Assembly (NCBI GenBank): GCA_024958655.1
Contig: JANWUR010000002.1
Coordinates: 186,001-250,000, forward strand
DNA from: Cyanobium sp. FGCU6
GTDB taxonomy: Bacteria > Cyanobacteriota > Cyanobacteriia > PCC-6307 > Cyanobiaceae
Reading direction: 5' to 3'
DNA: 64,000 bases
In this document: piece after piece, positions 56,975-64,000 of the stretch
Position numbering within the stretch: the first letter of the stretch is position 1
Layout: each line of letters opens with the position of its first letter
The notes under the pieces: model-generated
Seen by the model: only the letters and a program-made list of their open reading frames with translations
What the model was told of the DNA's origin: nothing
Databases searched by the model: none
Translations under genes and position numbers: made by a program

Positions 56975-58378
56975 TCAGAGCGACCCGCCCTCCGTGGCCA
57001 GTTCTCCCTCGGCGTCGCCCGGGTCTTCGTCCTCCGGCGCGTCGTCGTGCTGACCCAGGTGCAGGGTCTTGGCCCACACCAGACGCTTGGGCCGCAAGGT
57101 CATCCGCAGGGTGACCCAGGGGATCACCACGAACCAGTGCACCAGGTAGACGATCACCAGGGCCAAGGCCGGCAGGTTCATCGCCGGCAGAGCCGGTCCT
57201 TCGCTCGGCCGCCGGCAGCCCCGCAACACCGCCAGGCCGGAGAGGGAGAGGGCCAGGATCGAGAACGGCCATACCGTGGGCGGGGTGCGGGTGACGAGGG
57301 CGGCCAGCAGATCCGCGGCCGAGAGCACCGGCAGCACGTACTGGAGCAGGAAGAAGCAGGCCAGATCAAGCTTCTGCCTACCGTTGAGCCGCTCCGACAA
57401 AAGACCGGGCGCATAGTCGAGGAACCGCTGGAGGCCGCCCTCGGCCCAGCGCTGGCGCTGGCGCCACAGGGCGGGCAGGGTGAGCACGGCTTCCTCCTGC
57501 ACCGGCGGATTCCAGAGCAGCCCGATGGGCAGCCCTGCCAGCAGGAACCGGAAGCTCAGGTCGAGGTCGTCGGTGACGGTGGCCTCGTTGAACCCCCCCA
57601 CCGCCAGCACGGCATCGCGCCGCAGCAGCTGGCCGTTGCCGCGCAGTTCGGTGATCCCCCCGTTCGCCAGACGACCCTCCTGGATCTCGGCATCGAGGGC
57701 CATCTCCATCGCCTGGGCCCGGGTGAGCAGATTGACGTCGGCATTGACAACCGCCTTGCGCAGCTGAACAGCCGCCCAACCACCCGTCTCAGCGAAGGGC
57801 ACCAGCCGGTGCAGCACATCGGGCTGCAGATCGGCATCGGCGTCAAGCACCAGCAGCCAGCGGCCCTGCAACTGGGACAGCACCAGGTTCAGAGCCCCGG
57901 ACTTGCCCCCGCCCGCATCCCGGGGCCGGCGCAGCACCCGCAGCTGCGGGTGCTGCTGCTGCAGCTCCAGCAGCCGCTCGGGGGTGCGGTCGACGCTGCC
58001 GTCATCGATCACCCAGAGGTTCAGCCGATCGGCAGACCACTGCAGCCGCATCACGCGCTCCACCAGCCGGCCGATCACCGCCTGCTCGTCGCGGGCGGCC
58101 ACCACCACGTCGACCGAGGGACCGTCCTGCAGGGACGGGCTGTCGGCAGGTGGAGAAGCGGGGGCATCCGGCCGCAGGAACACGGTGCGGATGCTGTAGG
58201 CGCCAAGCAGCAGGGCCAGGGTGAGCGCCGGAAGCAAGCCGCGGAGCGGGTCGAGGGCGTGGGGGGCGAAGCCCGCAGCGGTGCAGGCGAGCAGGAACAG
58301 CCCGGCCTTGGCACGGCGCTGTCCGGGATGGGAAGGAACGCCCTGCTCGCTCGGATTGTCCGTGCCGCCGGCCGTCAT
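56975..58378 (-). CDS. Membrane glycosyltransferase family 2 (processive type)
   Basis: 467 residues from the ATG at 58378. Two or three TM helices at the N-terminus, GT2 domain (VDVVVAARDEQAVIGRLVE, DDGSVDRTPE, DADADLQPD, EATVTDDLDLSFR, and the QRQRWAEGG product-binding QxxRW), then about three more TM helices and an acidic tail. Resembles cellulose-synthase-like or beta-glycosyl lipid synthases such as those making mono- or poly-hexosyl lipids. Convergent with dnaX, 25 bp apart. Confidence 0.88.
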   Translation of the reverse strand: MTAGGTDNPSEQGVPSHPGQRRAKAGLFLLACTAAGFAPHALDPLRGLLPALTLALLLGAYSIRTVFLRPDAPASPPADSPSLQDGPSVDVVVAARDEQAVIGRLVERVMRLQWSADRLNLWVIDDGSVDRTPERLLELQQQHPQLRVLRRPRDAGGGKSGALNLVLSQLQGRWLLVLDADADLQPDVLHRLVPFAETGGWAAVQLRKAVVNADVNLLTRAQAMEMALDAEIQEGRLANGGITELRGNGQLLRRDAVLAVGGFNEATVTDDLDLSFRFLLAGLPIGLLWNPPVQEEAVLTLPALWRQRQRWAEGGLQRFLDYAPGLLSERLNGRQKLDLACFFLLQYVLPVLSAADLLAALVTRTPPTVWPFSILALSLSGLAVLRGCRRPSEGPALPAMNLPALALVIVYLVHWFVVIPWVTLRMTLRPKRLVWAKTLHLGQHDDAPEDEDPGDAEGELATEGGSL

Positions 58379-58403
58379 GCCTATCCCCGGGGTGGCCGGA
58401 ACT

Positions 58404-59984
58404 CTAAGGGGCGTCCCCCAGCTCCCCGACGGTCTGCAGGCGGGTGCCCGGGTAGTAATGACCGAGGATCCGCTCACTGCTCCAGCCCCGACGGGCCAGA
58501 TCGATGGCCCCAGCCTGGGAGAGACCGGCGCCATGGCCGAAGCCGCCGCCCTGCACCAACCACACGCCCTGACCCTCCGGAACCAGGGTGAACAGGGTGC
58601 TCGGAAGGGTGCGCAGCGTGCGGCGGATCGCATCGAGCCGCAGCTGCCGCTCCCCGGCGGAACCCCGGATCGCCAGGGTGAGCACCCGGCCGCTCGGCCC
58701 CCGCTCGCGCACCTCCACGGCCTGGATCGTCCCCACACCGCCGGCACTGCCCAGAGCCTGGGCGATCCCGTCAGCGGTGAGGCGCCGCTGCCAGCGGAAG
58801 CGGGGATGGTCGGACCCGTAGGCCTCCTTCCCTCCCACAAGGAGCGCGGGTAGCGAGGAGGGGGTCAGGGGCACGGGGAAGCGGTTGGCGAAGGCGGCCG
58901 GTCCATCCGGACTGGCCTTCAGATAGGGGAGGGCAGCTCCGTTCCACGCTTCCGGGAAGCCGGCCGCCACGCCGCCGTTGCTGGCGTGATACACCGCATG
59001 GATCGGCCTGTTCTCCCAGGTGAGCACGCGATGGCGGGTGGTCGATATCGCTGCCAGCACGGTGGATCCGGCCTGCCGCGGATCGCTGTAGACCTGGCAC
59101 TGGGTATCGGCGCAGAGGTGGTAGCCGTCCACCGCGAAGCGATGGCTGTTTCGCAGCGCCCAGGTGCGGGCGAGCACCGCCTGAGCGGCCAGGGCCGCGG
59201 CGGGCGAGCCCGCGCCGATCTCTTGGGGCACCACACCGGCCAGGTAGCGCTCCAGCGGCACCTGCTCCACCAGCGTCCAGCCGCCGTGGGCATCGGCCAG
59301 CAGACGAAACGGGCCGGCATACACCCCGGCCCCCCAGGCCAGACCCCTCTCCGCCTCGATCCGCAGGGGCCCCCGCAGGGTCACCGCCCCATCAGGGCGC
59401 CGCAGCTGCAGCTCCAGTGCGCTGGTCTGCCGGCCGGTCACAGCCCGGGCGGGCACCTCCGCGACCGCCGGTGCGTTCTCCGGGGCCCACACCTCCCAGT
59501 CGCGGGGATGGGCGATCAGCAGGCCCTCGGCACCACCGGCCCGCCAGAGCTCGGCGGCGCGCTCGGCGCTCTCGAAGCTGGCGAAGGGCCCCGCCACCTG
59601 TCGACGCCACAGCAGCGGTTTCGGAAGCGGAACCCGCTGCCAGTGCAGCACAAGCTCCGGTGCCATGAACCGCCGTCCTTCCGCATCGATCAGCCGCACC
59701 ATGCCGCTGGCGGCCCGCAGCCGCAGCGGCGCCGCAGCGGCGGATTCGGCGGATTCGGCGGGCCCCAGGCGCGCCGCCAGGGCAACGTGAAGCACGGGAT
59801 CGGCGCTGGCCACAGCAGGCGCCGGCGACACCGGCGGATGGAGGGGGGCGGCGACGGCCAGGGGAGGAGGAGGAGGAGGGAGCGGGCCGGGGCCCCCAGC
59901 GGCCTGGCAACCCGCTGGCAGCAGCAGCGCCAAGGGAAGAAGCAGCCGGGACAGGACGGCAGCAGAACGCTCTGGGAGGGGCAT
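58404..59984 (-). CDS. SpoIID/LytB domain lipoprotein
   Basis: 526 residues; lipoprotein signal (cleavage at PAGC), then a proline-rich linker. The C-terminal SpoIID fold shows [56 protein letters not shown] and [15 protein letters not shown]. SpoIID cleaves denuded glycan strands (lytic transglycosylase); in non-sporulating cyanobacteria the role is presumably in peptidoglycan remodelling. The catalytic Glu candidate is in PQEIG. Follows the GT2 gene upstream on the same strand. Confidence 0.9.
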   Translation of the reverse strand: MPLPERSAAVLSRLLLPLALLLPAGCQAAGGPGPLPPPPPPLAVAAPLHPPVSPAPAVASADPVLHVALAARLGPAESAESAAAAPLRLRAASGMVRLIDAEGRRFMAPELVLHWQRVPLPKPLLWRRQVAGPFASFESAERAAELWRAGGAEGLLIAHPRDWEVWAPENAPAVAEVPARAVTGRQTSALELQLRRPDGAVTLRGPLRIEAERGLAWGAGVYAGPFRLLADAHGGWTLVEQVPLERYLAGVVPQEIGAGSPAAALAAQAVLARTWALRNSHRFAVDGYHLCADTQCQVYSDPRQAGSTVLAAISTTRHRVLTWENRPIHAVYHASNGGVAAGFPEAWNGAALPYLKASPDGPAAFANRFPVPLTPSSLPALLVGGKEAYGSDHPRFRWQRRLTADGIAQALGSAGGVGTIQAVEVRERGPSGRVLTLAIRGSAGERQLRLDAIRRTLRTLPSTLFTLVPEGQGVWLVQGGGFGHGAGLSQAGAIDLARRGWSSERILGHYYPGTRLQTVGELGDAP

Positions 59985-60080
59985 CGGCAGGCAGCGGGCG
60001 CGGAAGCGGCGGGGCGGGTTGGAGTTGGGTGGGGGATCCCCGGCGTCGTACTCTGCTCGTTTGTGCGCGCGCTAAGCCCG

Positions 60081-60278
60081 ATGCCGAAGCTCAAGACCCG
60101 CAAAGCAGCCGCCAAGCGGTTCAAGGTGACCGGCAGCGGCAAGTTTCTGCGTCGCCGCGCCTTCCGCAATCACCTGCTCGATCACAAGAGCCCCAAGCGG
60201 AAGCGCTACCTGGGCACCATGGCCGTCGTCGACGAACGCGACGCGGAGAACGTGTCCCGGATGCTTCCTTACGCCTGA
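60081..60278 (+). CDS. rpmI: 50S ribosomal protein L35
   Basis: 65 residues, [21 protein letters not shown] at the start and [10 protein letters not shown]; an exact family match in length and sequence. Precedes rplT by 50 bp as in most bacteria. Divergent from the SpoIID lipoprotein gene across a 96-bp gap that should hold its promoter. Confidence 0.98.
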   Translation: MPKLKTRKAAAKRFKVTGSGKFLRRRAFRNHLLDHKSPKRKRYLGTMAVVDERDAENVSRMLPYA

Positions 60279-60328
60279 GTCCGGGCCCGCACCACCACAA
60301 CCTGACCACCACCCCCATCACCTGATCC

Positions 60329-60676
60329 ATGGCCCGCGTCAAGAGGGGCAACGTCGCCCGCAAACGCCGCAACAAGATCCTTCGTCTCGCCCGGGGCTTC
60401 CAGGGCAGCAACGGCAGCCTCTTCCGCACCGCTAACCAGCGGGTGATGAAGGCGCTGTGCAACGCCTACCGCGATCGTCGCCGGCGCAAGCGCGATTTCC
60501 GTCGTCTCTGGATTGCCCGCATCAACGCTGCGGCCCGCATCAATGGCACCAGCTACAGCCGGCTCATCGGCGGTCTGAAGAAGGCTGACGTACGCCTGAA
60601 CCGCAAGATGCTCGCCCAGTTGGCCATCCACGATCCGGCCGGATTCACCGCCGTGGTCACCACCGCTGCCGGCTGA
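60329..60676 (+). CDS. rplT: 50S ribosomal protein L20
   Basis: 115 residues beginning [39 protein letters not shown] and [14 protein letters not shown] are diagnostic. Assembly protein of the large subunit. Cotranscribed with rpmI; infC is not adjacent. Confidence 0.98.
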   Translation: MARVKRGNVARKRRNKILRLARGFQGSNGSLFRTANQRVMKALCNAYRDRRRRKRDFRRLWIARINAAARINGTSYSRLIGGLKKADVRLNRKMLAQLAIHDPAGFTAVVTTAAG

Positions 60677-60689
60677 CCTCCGGGTCGCG

Positions 60690-61244
60690 ATGCAGGAGCT
60701 GCTTCCCCAGGCCTATCTGATCGGGCTGATTGTTCTGCTGGGCGCCGCCGCCGCTGTGGTGGGGCGCCAGATTCTGAGAGTGCGGCGTGATGAGCTCGCC
60801 CTGGCCCGGCTTGGCGGCAATGCCGGCAGGGATGGCGACCGTCCCGGGGATGCCTCCGGCCTGTATGAACTGGCCTCCGTGCAACTCCGCAAGCGGCTGT
60901 ACGGCCAGGCCGCCGACAACCTCAAGCTTGCCCTCAAGCGGGCCGATGCCGAGCAGGCGCCGAACGAGGCCCGTGCCCTGATCGAGAACGCGCTCGGCTT
61001 CGCCCTGGCGGCCCAGAACAAGTATCCTGTCGCCGTTCGTCACTACCGGGCCGCCCTCCGGGCCAAGGCCGATTACCCGGTTGCCCTGAACAATCTGGCC
61101 TTCGCGCTCGAGAAACAGCAGAAGGCCGAAGAAGCTGAAGAGCTTTACCGGCAGGTCCTCGCTCTCGATGCCGGCAACCGCACCGCCAGTAAGCGGCTCA
61201 AGCGCCTGGAGCGGCGGCGAGGACAGGACAACCGGGCAGCCTGA
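60690..61244 (+). CDS. Ycf37-like TPR membrane protein
   Basis: 184 residues: N-terminal TM helix (AYLIGLIVLLGAAAAVVG), then TPR-like helices (YELASVQLRKRLYGQAADNL, ALGFALAAQNKYPVAVRHY, ALNNLAFALEKQQKAEEAEELY). The architecture matches Ycf37, a thylakoid protein helping photosystem I assembly. 13 bp after rplT on the same strand. The Ycf37 identity is inferred. Confidence 0.75.
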   Translation: MQELLPQAYLIGLIVLLGAAAAVVGRQILRVRRDELALARLGGNAGRDGDRPGDASGLYELASVQLRKRLYGQAADNLKLALKRADAEQAPNEARALIENALGFALAAQNKYPVAVRHYRAALRAKADYPVALNNLAFALEKQQKAEEAEELYRQVLALDAGNRTASKRLKRLERRRGQDNRAA

Positions 61245-61278
61245 GCCCTGGTGGCGACAGTCAATCTGTACGAGCCGC

Positions 61279-61809
61279 TCACCAGAGTCCACGCACCGCC
61301 GAACCGTCCGCGGCCCTGGGGGCACTCGTGGGAACAGGAGAGAGCTGGAGGCGCCCACCGAGATCGGTGAGGCGAGGTGCGATCCACCCACCCAGGGACA
61401 GGCCCTGAAGACCGAGGAACTGACCACCGGGCTCGAAGCCAGGCGCGAGGGTGTCGCCGAGGAGCAGCAGATCGAGCTGATCCGACTTGGCATTGAGATT
61501 GCCCTGCACCGGTGAGGTCACTCCGGCGATGGTGACCTGGCCGCGCAGATCCACCATCTGGCCGATGGCGCTGACTGACTCGAGCGTCAGCTCCACAGGC
61601 TGGCCTCCGCCCCCCTGGAACGGGCGGTAGCTGCCGACCCAGCGGCGGGGGATCTGTTCGGCGATCAACCGGGCCCGGCCGATCGGGTCGAAGGTGTTGA
61701 CCTCCCCGACGGTCATGGCGCCCCCGGGTGGCACGTAGGGCACGAACAGGTCGCTCGGCACCGGCGAGGCGGCGATCAGAAGGGGCGCAGCGACCAGCGG
61801 CAGGGGCAT
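61279..61809 (-). CDS. Hypothetical exported protein
   Basis: 176 residues with an N-terminal signal-like stretch ([20 protein letters not shown]) and a beta-rich mature part ([21 protein letters not shown]). No domain recognised. Convergent with the TPR gene; its start overlaps the extended frame upstream of thiG. Confidence 0.6.
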   Translation of the reverse strand: MPLPLVAAPLLIAASPVPSDLFVPYVPPGGAMTVGEVNTFDPIGRARLIAEQIPRRWVGSYRPFQGGGGQPVELTLESVSAIGQMVDLRGQVTIAGVTSPVQGNLNAKSDQLDLLLLGDTLAPGFEPGGQFLGLQGLSLGGWIAPRLTDLGGRLQLSPVPTSAPRAADGSAVRGLW

Positions 61810-61879
61810 GGGTAAAGCGACAGCTCCAGGTCGCAGACTAGGGGTGAAGCGACCCAGCCCGCACCCGGCCGTGAGCCCG

Positions 61880-62725
61880 ATGTCCCCCTACGCCGATGTC
61901 CCCGCCAGCGCCGCCCATGCCGATGCCCTGCCGGATGATGGGCTGGTGATCGGCGGGCGCCGTTTCCGCAGCCGGCTGATGACAGGGACCGGCAAGTACC
62001 CCAGCCTGGCGGCGATGCAGGCCAGCCTGGAGGCCAGTGGCTGCGAGATCGTCACGGTGGCGGTCCGTCGCGTGCAGTCGGCAGCGGCGGGTCATGAGGG
62101 GCTGATCGAGGCGATCGACTGGAGCCGGATCTGGATGCTGCCCAACACCGCCGGCTGCGCCACGGCCGAGGAGGCGGTGCGGGTGGCACGGCTGGGCCGC
62201 GAACTGGCGAAGCTGGCCGGCCAGGAGGACAACACCTTCGTGAAGCTGGAGGTGATCCCCGATGCCCGCCACCTGCTGCCCGATCCGATCGGCACCCTGG
62301 CCGCAGCCGAGCAGCTGGTGAAGGAAGGCTTCACGGTGCTGCCCTACATCCATGCCGATCCGGTGCTGGCGCAGCGCCTCGAGCAGGTGGGCTGCGCCAC
62401 GGTGATGCCACTGGGCTCGCCGATCGGCTCGGGGCAGGGGATCCGCAACGCCGCCAGCATCGCCCTGATCATCGAGAACGCCGGGGTGCCTGTGGTGGTG
62501 GACGCGGGGATCGGCGTGCCCAGCGAGGCGGCCCAGGCCATGGAGATGGGGGCCGACGCCCTGCTGATCAACAGCGCCATCGCCCTGGCCGGCGATCCGC
62601 CAGCGATGGCGCGAGCCATGGCCCTGGCCTGCGAGGCCGGTCGGGCGGCGCTGCTCGCGGGTCGGCTGCCGGTGCGGGCCGAAGCTTCCCCCAGTTCGCC
62701 CCAGTGCGGCCGCGTCGGCACGTGA
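61880..62725 (+). CDS. thiG: Thiazole synthase ThiG
   Basis: Forms the thiazole phosphate of thiamine from DXP, dehydroglycine and ThiS thiocarboxylate. 281 residues; [18 protein letters not shown] near the N-terminus, [33 protein letters not shown] with the Schiff-base lysine just before (FVKLEV), and [25 protein letters not shown]. The ATG at 61880 was chosen; GTG 61871 and ATG 61808 are also in frame. Confidence 0.95.
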   Translation: MSPYADVPASAAHADALPDDGLVIGGRRFRSRLMTGTGKYPSLAAMQASLEASGCEIVTVAVRRVQSAAAGHEGLIEAIDWSRIWMLPNTAGCATAEEAVRVARLGRELAKLAGQEDNTFVKLEVIPDARHLLPDPIGTLAAAEQLVKEGFTVLPYIHADPVLAQRLEQVGCATVMPLGSPIGSGQGIRNAASIALIIENAGVPVVVDAGIGVPSEAAQAMEMGADALLINSAIALAGDPPAMARAMALACEAGRAALLAGRLPVRAEASPSSPQCGRVGT

Positions 62726-62818
62726 GGCGCTGATCACGGGGACTGTGACGATCCATGCCGGTTGCCCGGAGCCCACAGATGGGGTCCATAGGGTTTTCCG
62801 ACCCTTCCTCCCCCTCCG

Positions 62819-62986
62819 ATGCAAGTCACCGAAGAAGATGGCGGCAAGCTGAACGCCTTCGCCAAGGAGCCGCGCATGGTGATCGTGGAGGAGGGAGAGG
62901 AAAGCCCCCGCAGCACCCGCTGGCTGCTGATCGGCGGCCTGGTGCTGGTGGCCGTGATGGTGGCCGTGGCCGCCGGGATCAGCTGA
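62819..62986 (+). CDS. Small single-TM protein, unknown
   Basis: 55 residues, ATG at 62819 (MQVTEEDGGKLNAFAKEPRM). A polar, acidic N-terminal half followed by one TM helix (RWLLIGGLVLVAVMVAVAAG). The size and LNAFAKEP stretch suggest one of the conserved small membrane proteins of cyanobacteria, possibly thylakoid-associated. It is too short for general ORF finding. Between thiG and sqdB, same strand. Confidence 0.65.
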   Translation: MQVTEEDGGKLNAFAKEPRMVIVEEGEESPRSTRWLLIGGLVLVAVMVAVAAGIS

Positions 62987-63062
62987 GTTCGCCCCGTCTC
63001 TCCCCGGCGCCAGGGGCGATCGAACGCCTGTAGTAGCTTGCCCCGTGAGCAACCGCCCGTTC

Positions 63063-63067
63063 AGGAG
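63063..63067 (+). promoter_or_regulatory. Ribosome binding site of sqdB
   Basis: AGGAG six bases before the GTG at 63074; it fixes the non-ATG start of sqdB. Confidence 0.7.
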
Positions 63068-63073
63068 TCAGGG

Positions 63074-64000
63074 GTGAAGGTTTTCGTTCTCGGCGGTGAC
63101 GGCTTCTGCGGCTGGCCGTGCGCGGTCAACCTGTCGGATGCGGGCCACGACGTGGTGATCGTCGACAACCTCAGCCGCCGCAAGATCGACGTCGACCTCG
63201 AGGTCGACTCGCTCACGCCCATCGCCACGATCTCCGAGCGCCTGAGGGCCTGGGAGCAGGTGGGTGGGCGTGCGATGCGCTTCGTGCACCTCGACATCGC
63301 CCGTGAGTACGACCGTCTGCTGGATCTGCTGCGCACGGAACGCCCAGAGGCGGTGGTTCATTTCGCCGAACAGCGGGCTGCTCCCTACTCGATGAAGAGC
63401 AGCGCCAACAAGCGCTACACGGTCGACAACAACGTCAACGGCACCCACAACCTGCTGGCCGCGATCGTGGAGAGCGGCCTTGACATCCACATCGTGCACC
63501 TGGGCACGATGGGGGTCTACGGCTATGGCTCGCACAGGGGCGCCACCATCCCCGAGGGTTATCTCACGGTGGAAGTGCCGCAGCCCGATGGCAGCCGCTT
63601 CACCGAGAAGATCCTGCACCCAGCGGATCCCGGCAGCGTTTATCACATGACGAAAACGCTCGATCAGCTGCTGTTCTTCTACTACAACAAGAACGACAGC
63701 ATCCGCGTCACCGATCTTCACCAGGGCATCGTCTGGGGCACCAACACCGACCTCACCGATCGCGATCCGCGGCTCACCAACCGTTTCGACTACGACGGTG
63801 ACTACGGCACGGTGCTGAACCGCTTCCTGATGCAGGCCGCCATCGGTTATCCCCTCACCGTGCATGGCACCGGCGGCCAGACCCGCGCGTTCATCCACAT
63901 CCGCGACTCGGTGAAGTGCGTACAGCTGGCGCTTGAACATCCGCCTACGAGCGGCGAGAAGGTCAAGATCTTCAACCAGATGACGGAAAGTCACCAGGTG
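63074..64000 (+). CDS. sqdB: UDP-sulfoquinovose synthase SqdB, 3'-truncated by window edge
   Basis: Converts UDP-glucose and sulfite to UDP-sulfoquinovose, the head-group donor for the thylakoid sulfolipid SQDG. At least 309 residues are visible, continuing past the window. Starts GTG (VKVFVLGGDGFCGWPCA, NAD-binding GGDGFCG), then FAEQRAAPYSM, LGTMGVYGYG with the catalytic Thr, the YxxxK pair in SVYHMTKTLDQ, and the GTGGQTRAFIHIRD segment. Extended SDR family. GTG start supported by AGGAG. Confidence 0.95.
   Translation, partial: MKVFVLGGDGFCGWPCAVNLSDAGHDVVIVDNLSRRKIDVDLEVDSLTPIATISERLRAWEQVGGRAMRFVHLDIAREYDRLLDLLRTERPEAVVHFAEQRAAPYSMKSSANKRYTVDNNVNGTHNLLAAIVESGLDIHIVHLGTMGVYGYGSHRGATIPEGYLTVEVPQPDGSRFTEKILHPADPGSVYHMTKTLDQLLFFYYNKNDSIRVTDLHQGIVWGTNTDLTDRDPRLTNRFDYDGDYGTVLNRFLMQAAIGYPLTVHGTGGQTRAFIHIRDSVKCVQLALEHPPTSGEKVKIFNQMTESHQV

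Overview
The window is about 64 kb of very dense, GC-rich chromosome. It most likely comes from a unicellular alpha-cyanobacterium of the Cyanobium/Synechococcus group. The support is a complete urt/ure urea regulon with formamidase genes, a cyanobacterial tig-clpP-clpX-dnaX block, Ycf23 (DUF561) and Ycf37-like proteins, sqdB for sulfolipid, and an NtcA-type promoter. No rRNA, tRNA or CRISPR array was recognised. Both ends cut through genes (fmdA at the left, sqdB at the right).

Layout. (1) 1-12.4 kb: nitrogen scavenging. A formamidase (fmdA, 5' end missing) and fmdB converge on the urea ABC transporter operon urtABCDE (minus strand). Next come the urease accessory genes ureE-ureF-ureG (minus) and the divergent ureD-ureA-ureB-ureC (plus). 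An NtcA-like site with a correctly spaced -10 box lies before urtA, and a stem-loop separates urtA from urtB. (2) 12.5-20.5 kb: circularly permuted ATP-grasp, alpha-E and transglutaminase-like genes, then glycogen phosphorylase, then a stand-alone DUF2126 protein. This is a predicted amide-ligase/peptide system with glgP inserted in it. (3) 20.5-26 kb: a c-di-GMP module, with a membrane diguanylate cyclase co-oriented with two paralogous periplasmic binding lipoproteins and a divergent PAS-PAS-GSDEF-EAL phosphodiesterase. (4) 26-37.5 kb: mixed accessory genes (cupin-like protein, cobA, secreted alpha-amylase, TPR-glycosyltransferase, small membrane protein, a decayed glutamine amidotransferase, glutaredoxin, APC permease, universal stress protein, APH-like kinase, LssY_C protein). 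(5) 37.5-51 kb: housekeeping genes uvrB, ycf23, tilS, rnj, dapA, asd, tig, clpP, clpX. (6) 51-55 kb: an island between clpX and dnaX. It holds an LRAT-domain gene whose end was replaced by an IS5-family insertion, the decayed IS itself, fragments of an FkbM-like methyltransferase and a GT2 enzyme, and an intact GT2 gene. Base composition is clearly more AT-rich here. (7) 55-64 kb: dnaX, a membrane GT2, SpoIID-like lipoprotein, rpmI-rplT, TPR protein, thiG, a one-TM small protein and the start of sqdB.

The urea block works as a unit: high-affinity uptake (Urt), hydrolysis (UreABC) and nickel loading (UreDEFG), with formamidase adding another ammonium source. The best candidates for undescribed biology are the amidoligase cluster interrupted by glgP, the binding-protein/c-di-GMP module, and the rearranged clpX-dnaX island. 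Start codons given here are reading choices; where there is doubt the entry says so.
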